Shown: piece after piece, positions 35,420 through 45,526 of the stretch | How positions within the stretch are numbered: the stretch's first letter is position 1 | Layout of the letters: every line of letters begins with the position of its first letter | Assembly: GCA_001465935.1 (NCBI GenBank) | Contig: LNKV01000016.1 | Span: 558,001 to 622,000, forward strand | Length of the DNA: 64,000 nucleotides | Source of the DNA: Clarireedia homoeocarpa | Lineage: Eukaryota > Ascomycota > Leotiomycetes > Helotiales > Rutstroemiaceae | Reading direction: 5' to 3' | The notes under the pieces: generated by a model | Told to the model about the DNA's origin: nothing | What the model saw: the letters and a program-made list of their open reading frames with translations, nothing else | The model's database searches: none | Made by a program: the position numbers and the translations under genes

Positions 35420-37347
35420 ATGTTCCGAGCATTTCTTATATTCCTTCTTGTTTCTAGTTTTTATATAAGATTGGGGTATTCCAAGCATTGCCGATGTGTA
35501 AGCTTCATGCTCATCATTAGGTTCCCTAAGATCACATAACAGTGCGGTTTGTAAGATTAGCTAAACCAACCCCCAGATACCAAGTTCTCCATGCTGGCCA
35601 AGCGCTGCTCAATGGTCCACCTTCAACGACTCCATCTCCGGTAAGCTGATCAGCAATATCCCCATAGCAGCACCCTGTTATCCCGGAATCCATGAAAATG
35701 CAGCACAATGCGCCGCCGTCGCAGCCAGCTGGACTGACTCGAGTTTCCGCTCATCGTTCCCAATTGGATACGCATACCCACACACGGAATCCTGCGATCT
35801 TCCGGGTGGAAATACAACGCTCTGCTCGCTGGGTGACTCGCCGGTCTTTGCTGTAAATGTTACTACATCAGCGGATATCATTGCTGGTGTGAATTTTGCG
35901 AGAGAGAGAAACTTAAGGCTCGTAGTTAAGATGACTGGTCATGATATCCTTGGGAGATCGACGGGGTACGGGAGTCTGGAGCTCTGGTTACGTTATTTAC
36001 GAGGGGGGGTGTATTTTGAGCAAACTTACATACCTACGATTTCGTACAACCAAAGCACTACGGCATTATGGACTGGTAGTGCAATTGAGGTCAATGGCGG
36101 CTACTCTTGGAGTGATGTGTATAGTGTTGCTACTGAGAACAGAATTATTGTTGTTGGAGGAGGGTGTCCAGTATGTATCGGCATTTCAATCTCTTGCTAT
36201 ATTTTGTTTCAATCTTTCTTACAGTAAACCCAATTATTGACGATTTATCTAGGATGTTGGCGCTATAGGGGGCTATATGCAAGGTGGCGGGCACTCTCCA
36301 GCATCCCGAGACTTTGGCCTAGGAGCGGACCAGCTTCTTGAAGCCCAAGTCGTGCTCACTAATGGGGAAAAAGTCCTTGCCAGTCCGAACGAGAATAGTG
36401 ATCTTTTCCGAGCGCTACGGGGTGGCGGTGGGGGAACTTATGGGATTGTCACCAGTGCCAAGATAAAAGCTTATCCAGATTCAAGATATACAGCTCAAGC
36501 ACTTTACATAGCCCCTCTCGGTGCCTCTGAGGATGCTTTAGCGGCATTTATGGAAGCAGTTGCTCTTGTATACGAGGCGCTTCCGACGCTTAACGATGGA
36601 GGTTTGAATGGTTATGGCACGTGGACTGCTTACAGTGTTCCGACTGCAATGAACGCATCTCTAGCATATTCCTTCGGTGCTAAAGATAAGACAGTTCAAG
36701 AGCTCGAGGAGCTGTTTCAACCTACTCTCGAAAAGCTTCTTGCCTACAATGGCACCGCTCTGATAATATTTGTCAGTTACACAACCTATGAAAGCTACTG
36801 GGACTACTACTCCAGCACTAGTGGCGTAAATAGTGCTGCTACCGCAGACTCTGCTCTCGTCTCCCGCCTTTTCACGAAAGACAATCTTTCGAACGGCACA
36901 GCCTTGCACAAGATGCTGAACATCACGGCAGGCACTGCGTCAGAGGGCACTGTAAATGGGTTTTGCCTGGTAGGCGGCGGCGCGGTCCTCAACACAAATG
37001 ATCCATTTTCCGGTGTCAACCCAGCTTGGCGAAAGACCTACGTCCTTCAATACTGTGGGCGTGGATGGCCAAATACAGCGAACTACGCGACTGTCACTGC
37101 GGTTCATCAAGATATCACATACCAAAAGGGCGGCGCCTTACGGGAGTTTGCCCCCGACACAGGGGCCTATATGAGTGAGACCGATTGGCAAGATCCGTAT
37201 TACTTGCAAGACTTTTACGGCGCTAGACTCCCCGTGCTGCAAGCCGCAAAGTTAAGATATGATCCTGGATCTGTGTTATACTGTCCTACGTGTGTTGGCT
37301 CTGAGGAGTGGACTGTCACATCGAATGGATCTCTTTGCAAAGTCTGA
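35420..37347 (+). CDS. Secreted FAD-linked oxidase (berberine-bridge-like)
   Basis: FAD-dependent oxidoreductase of the PCMH/BBE family, oxidising an alcohol, sugar or secondary-metabolite substrate, probably outside the cell. Exons 35420-35497, 35577-36170 and 36253-37347 (introns 79 and 82 bp) encode 588 aa. A signal peptide (MFRAFLIFLLVSSFYIRLGYS) precedes the family start KHCRCIPSSPCWPSAAQW, rebuilt across the first junction. Flavin-attachment residues are present: His in KMTGHDILGRS and Cys in VVVGGGCPDVG, so bicovalent FAD is likely; GGYMQGGGHS follows. The C-terminal BBE module ends YLQDFYGARLPVL...YDPGSVLYCPTC. It lies beside a HET gene and mobile DNA; such enzymes often belong to accessory secretome or secondary-metabolism loci. 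Substrate unknown. Confidence 0.92.
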
Positions 37348-37530
37348 ACCATCGCAAGACGGTTGATACTCTGCCAATACACATGATTTGTAGCATCTTA
37401 AGATGAAACTTTCAGTACACAAGCAAGTAGCTCACAAGAAAAGTACGTCTTTCTTTCTCGACATTTGATGTCTTGAAATGATTACTCTTTAGAAACACCT
37501 CGTAAAATCATGCTCGCATGTGTAAATATA

Positions 37531-37627
37531 TTTCTATCGGGTATCTACAAACTCCCCATTCCCTATGCACCCAAATCGTAATATATACACATACCAGTCC
37601 TAAAATTGTAAACAAATGCGTTTCTCG
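37531..37627 (-). repeat. Duplicate of the GCN2 3' end (left copy)
   Basis: 97 bp identical except for one base (A/G) to 48599-48695. In the right copy this is the last 20 codons of GCN2, its TAG stop and 32 bp downstream. Here it is an isolated fragment 183 bp beyond the oxidase stop, in the same orientation, and marks the left border of the 11-kb insertion. Confidence 0.95.
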
Positions 37628-37709
37628 GCACTTATGTGGACGCAAATGATTCGAACGAAGTTGTTAAGGTGAAATAACAATACTCTGGCCTATCTCCTTG
37701 CATTTTACG

Positions 37710-39853
37710 CTAATCAGTTGGAAGTATATCAACGGTACACTCAAGGCCAGGTTTGGGCTGGACACTGTATCGAAGCAAAAGCCTGTGGCTGGACCTGATG
37801 ATTTACTTTTGCTACTTGCACAGCATTGGGCACGCGACGAATCCGTTTTCCCCACCGAAGATGACCGGCATGATGTAGCGACCATAATGCTATTCCAATC
37901 CTACACAGGTGGACGACCCGCAGAATTTTTTCACTCATCAAAGGGCAAAGCTAGCAGAGATCCGCTTGGTGACAGGGAAACGACTGGGAGAAGGCGAGAT
38001 CTGAACTCTAAGCATAACGACCTTGACAACATGACCGATATCGACGATGACTGCTCTGAACACGACGATGATAATATCGACAACGATCTGGATTATCGAG
38101 GCGCCCCTGATAGCGGATATGGTACAGAGAGAGAAGAAACATACCGAGAACGATGGGCAGACCATAAGTCCACTGTCGAGACCCAAAGTTCCACGGATTT
38201 GTTACAACAATCCCACAATGATGAATATAACGAGTTCGGAGATGCAATACGGAAGTACAAGGCACTTTGCTATGAAGATATCTGCCTCTGGATAGTGCAA
38301 AACCCGAAAACAAAAGGCAAGGATGTTCTTGCTATGGAAGTTCATTTACAGCATCATAAAGGAGTCGATAACAAACCCAAGCCGTATATTTATCACTATC
38401 GCCGTCCACTTTTCTTAATATACAACTGACTTATTGCAGCACGACTTTTCTGTTTCGGGAAAACCCTTTGCCTATTCTTTGCCCGATCTCTCATATTCTC
38501 GCCCGCGCAATTCGCGATGACGCTATTCTCGTGGACAGCTACATATCCGCTGAGCCCTTTTTTTTAGCACAGATCTATGCGACTAGAACATAAAAGCTAT
38601 AAAGGTTCATTGGAAGCCAGAATAGCTCAAAGTACCCCTCTTCAGACGATCTATTTCTTCTGCCAATAGATAGGTGAAATCCAAGACGGAACCGATGACC
38701 TACTCAACTTATACTTTTTATATCGACCGCCTAGGCAGGGATACTAGCTTTGAGGATAAGTTGACCAGCTACTGTTTCAGGCGTAGTACTGCAAATGCTA
38801 TCGATAGTATGTGTGTTGTACTAATCTTTTCCGACTTTAGACTGATATTTTTTGGTAGGTGTCGCATCGGATGCTGTCCGTGATCAGGTTATAAGGCATG
38901 ACCTATTTACTGGAGTTTTCAACGGTGCCTATATAAATAAAATCGTAAGATTCAATGTCCAAGATACATTTCTCGAAAGCGAGATATCTGATAACGGTCT
39001 GACTCGAGCCTTCACACATATGAGTATACGGTATAACCCTGGAGCGCCCAAGGCTGTTCCGACAGAAATGATAAGTTCGCTTCTAAGAACAGATCCGGAC
39101 ATTATTGAGCTGGAAAAACGGTTTAAGGCACTGCACAACAAAATCAAATGGGATTACAAATTTATCAAGTATACACCAAGCGCTACGCGGAAGCAATACG
39201 AAGACCTTCGGAAACAACTTACGAACACTAAAAAAAGTCTGAAAGATAAGATCGAGAATGAATTCAGGAAAGATTACTTTTTCCGTATTCACAATAAGAT
39301 AATAAAAAAGCAGCTCAACAGACAGCCGTCGAAGACTACAGAAGAGATAGAATCTATTCCTGTTTTGCATCATCAACTCAAAGAGCGGCATGAATTACAA
39401 CAAATTTTGTGCGACTTTTCTAAGGGCATGAGCCATTATGAGATCAACTCCAGAAAGGTTGCTGCCATCAACCTCATGGTTGCGCTTGCTTCTCGCCAGG
39501 AGTTTCGGATCCGCAAGCCTCGACCAGAGGCAGCCTCTCAAGAAATAGACATGCTGCAGCCCCCTTCTCAGTTGTCTCCCTTACCTGATCAATATCCTGT
39601 GGTCTGCGCGAAGACTCAGTGCATTATTTGCATTGGGAACGAACGACTCTCCTATGGGCAGCGGATACGCACATTTCGTCGTGTTGCTCATATGTGGGAT
39701 CATGTTGAGAACGTTCATCTCCGTAATCAAGCACCCAATGATACGTTTGTTTGCCATCATCCTATCTGCAAAGCGAAAGGACTTCTCCTCTCCAGTATTA
39801 CCGAGTTCAAGAGTCATGTTGCCCGTGTGCATAGAATTGAGCTTCGTCCTTGA
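37710..39853 (+). pseudogene. DUF3435 (FluG-domain) tyrosine recombinase relic
   Basis: Fungal DUF3435 protein, the tyrosine-recombinase-like family that includes Crypton relatives and Starship captains. The N-terminus is missing; readable similarity starts at NGTLKARFGLDT, 80 bp inside the insertion border. Two introns still splice in phase (donor near 38383, acceptor 38439, joining KPKP to TFLFRENPLPILCP; and 38809-38861, joining NAID to VASDAVRDQV). Between them a run of eight T (38559-38566) shifts the frame, and three stops interrupt KAIKVHWKPE...VKSKTEPM: TAG at 38584 (from CAG), 38623 and 38671 (both from TGG). All three fit CpA-to-TpA changes as made by RIP. The last exon (to 39853) is intact and ends in Cys/His pairs of zinc-finger type (CIICIGNERL, HMWDHVENVH, CHHPICKAKG, HVARVH). 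Confidence 0.88.
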
Positions 39854-40819
39854 CTTGGTTATTATGAGGTATAGTACTTGTGGGTGGCGAATATGTTACT
39901 ATTTGATTTGGACAGATCATGTAATCGGATTCTTAGGGTGCTCTCTCGTCTTTGCTCTCATTATTTGGAACCTGAAAGGCGAGCACATCAGTCACGTACG
40001 TAATTGTTGATATTTTTCGGACACTATTTTACGAAGGAAGATAGAATGAAATTTTTTTATACAAAGAGGAGCTCTGCTTTGTATGACTGATGATACGGAT
40101 AGAAGCACTACCAAGACCGGTGAATAGCTAATGTACAACAAAGCTTTCCAAAATTAGGAATCCCGTCAATGCGTGTTCTAGCGCAGTAGAGCTATGTTGT
40201 TGTTGTTGTATTTATTTACGACCGAGCCTATAAGGCGACCTCCTATGGGGTATACAAGTCGTGCTAAGCTTAGGTATTACCTCTATCTCAAGGGAGGATA
40301 TTCTTATGTACAAAGTTCTGCTTATTCAAGCTCTGTAAAACCACAAGGGGAAAAAGTGAGGCTATTCCGAATAGACCCAGGTCTCTGATCCTGTGGTATT
40401 TCAGCTCCTTTGTCTGCCTAAGAAAGCATTTCATCTGGCCTCTCAGTATATTGATGACCATTCTCTGGTAGAACACTACGGTTTTCATAAGTCCTTTTAT
40501 GCTGCCACCTTCTTTAGCTCTGTGTTCCAGTTCCTATCCTTAGGGCTCTATTCTTCCCATCTCTCTCCACCAAGCCCAAGCCTCCTACACTTGTGATCGG
40601 TCGTCATTTGTATCGAAAGAAAGGTCGAAATGGGACCATTTACTACCAGGCTGGTACACAGGCAGGCAGATAGGCAGTAAAGGTTGTTGTCGTGATTGTA
40701 TCATAGATCGAATCGAGGGTGAAAAATTTTCATATATTAGTCCGTTCGCCCAGTCCTCCACCACCACTTATAAGCTGTGCCGTCGACGACAACAACTTGC
40801 GTTCTCTTGTTGGCTCTGA
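39854..40819. other. Insertion interior, nothing recognised
   Basis: AT-rich stretch after the DUF3435 relic with short frames only. A possible weak coding remnant at 40393-40596 has no recognisable domain. Confidence 0.4.
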
Positions 40820-41603
40820 ATGGCTTCAAGGAGAAGACCATTCAGGTTCGTAGCCGGCACCGCGTACAGGTAAGAGATCCGGCTTCGCCGACCGCGCAGT
40901 AGAGTTAGGAGAGTCCTAGGACTTGTTACAGCAATCAGCATAGTACCGAATCCGTCTAATTTTTACCCAATTCTACCGCCCCATATTTTTGACGCCCTAC
41001 TTGGGTGAGCAGATGTCGGTTGGTCGTTGCCCAATACTTACTACCGAGTCACACCGCACCTTAGGACAGCTGTGTTGTTGCATCATTGAAAGCTGTCCCG
41101 CAACTCTGTGTGGCAACATCGCATTGGACCTCCATCACAACAACATTATATTATATCTGCCATAACGTAAGAGACAGCCCTCTTCATGCTCAATAAAGCC
41201 ATGCTGACCCTACGCCTGGCAGGTTTGATCCTTTCTACGATCTGCATACGACTATCGCTTTCATGACCGAGCAACATAAGGCTGGCTATCATATAATCTC
41301 AGACGCTGAGGATTTCGAGGATGGCAAGGAAACGATCAGGAAATTTTATGCCGAGCACCGCCGTGTGGTATATTGTTGTGACAATTCTACGAGAGTATTC
41401 TAAGAGCTAACTGATATGCTCAGACAATACCTAGCGATACGCACACAATCATTTCTAAAATCATTGAGATACCAGAAGAAGTGAAAGGAATTTTATGGAC
41501 ATATCATCCTGATAAATCTCCTGGTACTATGGAGATTGGAGTTTGGTACCCGGAATCCGATTTCACATACAACTCGAAGTACCTCCTGAGACAAAGACCA
41601 TAA
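40820..41603 (+). CDS. Orphan 124-aa protein
   Basis: Three exons close in phase: 40820-40869, 41223-41367 and 41424-41603. The last intron is typical (56 bp, GTATAT donor, GCTAAC branch, CAG). The first would be 353 bp long, so a further exon may be missed. The product starts MASRRRPFRFVAGTAYRFDP, continues with FMTEQHKAGYHIISDAEDFE and ends TYNSKYLLRQRP. It has no signal peptide or membrane segment and no domain I recognise. Reading frame, splice signals and amino-acid composition look genuine. It lies inside the inserted segment, so it is probably a cargo gene. Function unknown. Confidence 0.5.
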
Positions 41604-42046
41604 AATCAGTCATAGTATTTCGTAACTCATAATACATATGGCTTCACCATCTCATCAAGTTCCAGTCATTGAAGTTACCCATGTAATTTGGTCTTGGATT
41701 AAATTCTGCGACTGTGTCAGTGAAGTCATATATATTATAACATAAATAATATACCTTCTGAATATACCATCAGCGGTCTTGAAACAGGGCCTGGATACAA
41801 AGATGCTTGCGCATCGACTGTCTGTGTATATAACTGAGTTTGTCCGTGTTCTCCAACCGTTATCCTTGGCCAAGTCGAAGCCGAGGTTACTTGCTCAGCA
41901 CTTGGAATCAAGACGATATCCTGAGGTACGATATCCTGAGATACGTTATCAAGCTTTTGCCTTTTCACTCGCCTCGTCGCCCTTCCTTCGTCATATTTAA
42001 ATCGATTGCCAATTCGTGTCCTACTTGTACCAGGATTGACATTGCC
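41604..42046. other. Insertion interior, nothing recognised
   Basis: Short unsupported frames on both strands. A tandem GATATCCTGAGRTAC-like word pair lies near 41918-41945. Confidence 0.35.
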
Positions 42047-42690
42047 TTAGGTGCTGGTGTAGCTTCTTTGCGAATCTGTGTGATGTAGAGAAGGTGGTGA
42101 AAAGATAAAGCCGTTCGACTGAGGGAGACATTGTGAAGGCGTTTTCGAAGGGTCTGTCTGAGGCTGCCTCGCTTCTGTCTGTTGATCTTGCGATTTTGTG
42201 TCGAAACCATTACGACCTCCCTCGAGACTCCCGAAGCCACGACTTCCCATTATTTTTTCGCTCTCTTGATCTTGCAGTATCGTATCGACATCACTGCAGC
42301 ATTTGTCAATAGACACAAAGTCAGGATTCCCCGGCGTTGTTCGATTTGTTGCTGCAATTGGCTTCGTTGTCTGAGTAGAAGTCTGCAGGATATATATTTC
42401 GAGATCTGGCAACGTTAACACTGACGCAGAAGTGTGCTGGAGTATAGTGAACACAAACCTTGCTGTAGCTTTTCAGCCACTGTGTTGACTGTAGAAATCT
42501 TGGACAACGTCCTTTTGGCCCTTTCTGCTGCCCATTGAGGCAGCACTATCTTAGGATAGTGTTTGTTGAAGTATTGATTGAGAAGCTTCTGTTTTTCAAA
42601 GATTTGGTTGATCTTTTTTGACCCGAGCAATATGCAAGAGAGGATAGTTAGATCGAGGCGAAGAAGATGAACAGAATCGATGCTACTTCA
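42047..42690 (-). CDS. Fragment of an unknown protein
   Basis: Two minus-strand exons fit together: about 42690-42459 and 42405-42047, with a 53-bp intron (GTTTGT donor, CCAG acceptor) joining EKLQQ to DLEIYILQTST. The first part reads HLLRLDLTILSCILLGSKK followed by a Lys/Gln/Asn-rich helical stretch (INQIFEKQKLLNQYFNKHYP); the second is polar, Gln/Thr/Ser-rich and ends at a stop at 42047. No start codon was found upstream, so it is partial or an inner exon. It overlaps, on the opposite strand, the start of the zinc-finger relic. Not recognised. Confidence 0.3.
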
Positions 42691-42976
42691 AATGCAGTTG
42701 GGAAAACTGTGAAGCCAAGGTATATACGCTCAGTGATCGAGACCTAGAGGCCTCTCTAACTCAGAATCGTAGTTAATGACACGGAGGTCTGACTTTGATA
42801 AACACTGTCGAATGCATAATGGCGGGGAACCTTTTGTTTGCTTATTTGCTGGTTGTCACCAGAAGTTCCGAAATATAAATACCTTCAATAGTCATAAACG
42901 AAGACATAATGGCGAGAAGCCTCACGTATATATGATTGATGGCTGCACTTCGAGCTTTACTGATGTAAGGAAATGA
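42648..42976 (+). pseudogene. C2H2 zinc-finger gene fragment
   Basis: Exon pieces to 42719 and from 42773 join in phase (53-bp intron ending CGTAG) to read two classical fingers, CSWENCEAK...FDKHCRMH and CLFAGCHQKF...FNSHKRRH, linked by HNGEKP-type linkers. A third finger is broken: its first Cys codon is TAT (Tyr) and the frame stops at 42974-42976 before its histidines. No start codon was identified. A remnant of a zinc-finger transcription factor or a transposon-linked finger protein. Confidence 0.55.
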
Positions 42977-43196
42977 ATATATCTCTTCGTTACTCTACTA
43001 ACCAAGAATATAGTCTTCCAATCGTCGACGGCATCGCAATTCTAGTCATAAACGAAGACATAATGGCAAGAAGCCTTACGTATGTATGATTAATGGCTGC
43101 ACTTCGAGCTTTGCTGATATAAGGAAATGAATATATCTCTTCGTTACTCTACTAACCAAGAATATAGTCTTCCAATTGTCGACGGCATCGCAAGCA
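42889..43196. repeat. 154-bp tandem duplication with transitions only
   Basis: Two adjacent copies (42889-43042 and 43043-43196) covering the end of the zinc-finger fragment. By eye they differ at seven sites, all C/T or G/A transitions, with no transversion or indel until the last bases. In the second copy the third-finger Cys is still TGT, whereas the first has TAT. The pattern is that expected from RIP acting on duplicated DNA. Confidence 0.85.
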
Positions 43197-44095
43197 ACAG
43201 CATCGCAAGCAATATCAACACATTGAACGCATTCCACGCACTTCATACATTCCATACATTCCATGCATTCCACACACAACATACTAACTCGGGGAATGCA
43301 GCAAGTATAGGTATATTTTGTCAAAATTAGACAGCAACAAGTCTCTATCCAAAATGCAGTATTCAACATTGAGCACAAATATTCCTTCGAAAACACAGAC
43401 TCCTTTAACGCCTCCATTATCGACTCTGCACCCCAGAACGACGTCCACACCACTTTTCCCATACCAATGGCTTATTATACGCTAAGGTCTCAACATGTTA
43501 CGTGGATGGAGCAGCAGATAATACCAAATCCGGTTTATCATCCAAGAATGGACTACTTCTTTACTGATAAAGGGGAATGGTATTTGTGAAGGAGTTTGAG
43601 CTTGGAGAAAATAGTCCCAACATTTTCCTTGCGCGAAGTTTAATGTTACGATCATGGCTCACCTAGTAGCATATAACCAAGCAATCTTATCCGCCGAACG
43701 AGGTACCTCTTAGAGTCTATATGTAGGGCATAGATAGCATACTTTGAACTGGGGGGTGTACAAGGATGATTTTGGCACCATTTTGATGCTCCAGGACATA
43801 CTAAGATGCTTTGACCACCACGAAAATCAGGATTCCGGCCTTAAGCCCCTTTACCCCACGTTTCAGCCACAACCCCTTAGTTTGAGCCGCAAGATGTTCA
43901 TTTGTACAAATACTAATTATTTAAATTGAATACACAACTCTTAATAATTGAGGTTAGAAGCTGGGAGTAAATTCGTTTTGATCGCTTTAGAGATGTCTAT
44001 ATGTGTTGTACTGAAAGTCTTATTTTATGTTAAACGGTACAAAAGTTATCAGCAATCGAGGTTTCTTGTTATTTGAATCGAAACATTGTTGAATC
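43197..44095. other. Insertion interior with CATTCCA-type repeats
   Basis: A short run of CATTCCA/CATACATT words lies at 43215-43280. From 43674 to about 43835 there is a diverged direct copy of the sequence at 44096-44390 (shared ATCTTATCCGCCGAACGAGG and CTCTTAGAGTCTA words, and CTCCAGGAC...ATTCCGGCCT). No gene seen. Confidence 0.5.
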
Positions 44096-44172
44096 AACCT
44101 CAATCTTATCCGCCGAACGAGGCCTGGCCCTTCGCGAGCTCCGGGAGAGCCTCTTAGAGTCTACATGCGGGA

Positions 44173-44297
44173 CATAGCTAGCTTACTTTTTAACTAATGA
44201 GCGTACGAAGATGATTTTTACACTCTTTTGAAGCCCCGATTGAGGGCTTTAAAATGGTGCAATTGGTATATGTTTCAGATTCTGGGTACTCGAGTTA
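44173..44297 (+). repeat. Left inverted repeat of nested element
   Basis: Pairs with 47864-47985. Best-conserved blocks are 44174-44186 and 44257-44297; the middle is poorly conserved but of equal length. Confidence 0.6.
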
Positions 44298-44699
44298 TTA
44301 ATTGTTGAAGTAGAAATTGGTCGATTAAGTGCTCCAGGACGTACTAAAATATCCCACATGCCGGAAAATCATAATTCCGGCCTGTACGACCACAACTCAA
44401 TTTAGCTGGGTGGGCGGAGTACGGCTGACTGGCTGGCTAGCTGGTGGGAATGGCATCATTACTTCTTAGATTGAACCTTAAGGGGGCTCCTTACTACAAG
44501 AGGGCATCAAAATGGTGCATTGTTCGCGATTACCACATATCCCAATTGTACGGCATCAGAGCCTCTCCAAGAGCAACACGCGAACTTGTGAGCCTTGATG
44601 CTTTAAGGTGGAGGCGAGGTCGGGAAACCAGATTTAAGCGAAGGCGTGTGCTACAGTATATCTGGTCTCGCTTATTAGTATAATTTAGTTCGCTGGCCA

Positions 44700-45085
44700 A
44701 AACTCTATTTCTCTTTCCATCGTTATCTTTATACCTCTTTTATTCCTTCCCTCCAATTCCATTTTCATCATCATCTTATATCATATCCTTCTATTTCCAT
44801 TTTCATAAACTCATCTTTATATCCTTTGGTCGCATTCCATTCATCACCATCTATATATTCCTTGGTCGCTCCATCCATCACCATCTCTATATCCCTCGGT
44901 CGCTCTATTTCGATCATCATCTCTATATTCCTCTATCTTCTGTTACAACTATACGACTACTTCCTTTCTATCGTCGTCTCTATATCCATCTATCTCCATC
45001 ACATTCCATCCATCTCCATCGCATTCCATCCATCTCCATCGCATTCCATCTATCTCCATCGTATTTCATCTACTACGAATCAATC
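44700..45085. repeat. Pyrimidine-rich CATCTCTATAT/CATTCCATC repeats
   Basis: Degenerate repetition of CCATCTCTATAT and CATTCCATC(C/T)ATCT words on the + strand, directly before the 43-bp array. Open frames here are low-complexity by-products. Confidence 0.65.
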
Positions 45086-45405
45086 TGCTACTTAGAACCG
45101 CCCTTGCTAGTGGTAGTCCTTCAGTATCTGCTGCTTAGAACCGCCCTTGCTAGTGGTAGTCCTTCAGCATCTGCTGCTTAGAACCGCCCTTGCTAGTGGT
45201 AGTCCTTCAGCATCTGCTGCTTAGAACCGCCCTTGCTAGTGGTAGTCCTTCAGTATCTGCTGCTTAGAACCGCCCTTGCTAGTGGTAGTCCTTCAGCATC
45301 TGCTGCTTAGAACCGCCCTTGCTAGTGGTAGTCCTTCAGTATCTGCTGCTTAGAACCGCCCTTGCTAGTGGTAGTCCTTCAGTATCTCTTAGAACCACCC
45401 TGCCA
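45085..45405. repeat. 43-bp tandem repeat, 7 copies plus partial
   Basis: Head-to-tail units begin at 45085, 45128, 45171, 45214, 45257, 45300 and 45343, then a degenerate partial unit. The unit runs from CTGCTGCTTAGAACC to AGTCCTTCAGCAT. Copies differ only by CAGCAT/CAGTAT and one CTGCTA, all transitions. There are no spacers, so it is a satellite-like array. It ends about 120 bp before the ATG of the 581-aa gene and might affect its expression. Confidence 0.95.
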
Positions 45406-45526
45406 GTCATCTACCCCATTCTTTCATAAGAGTCAAGGCTGCTCTTTAGCCTGGGTGGGTTGGGAATCGCACATAAAGTGTGGGCTAATATTATTCATCG
45501 CTAATCGTAGTTTATAGGAGCAAATC

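Noticed and set aside
44444..44683. Small Arg-rich gene
   Set aside because: It starts at a non-ATG codon, overlaps the arm/flank repeats and has no family resemblance.
45085..45405. CRISPR-like array
   Set aside because: Units are directly adjacent with no spacers and the genome is eukaryotic; it is a plain tandem repeat.
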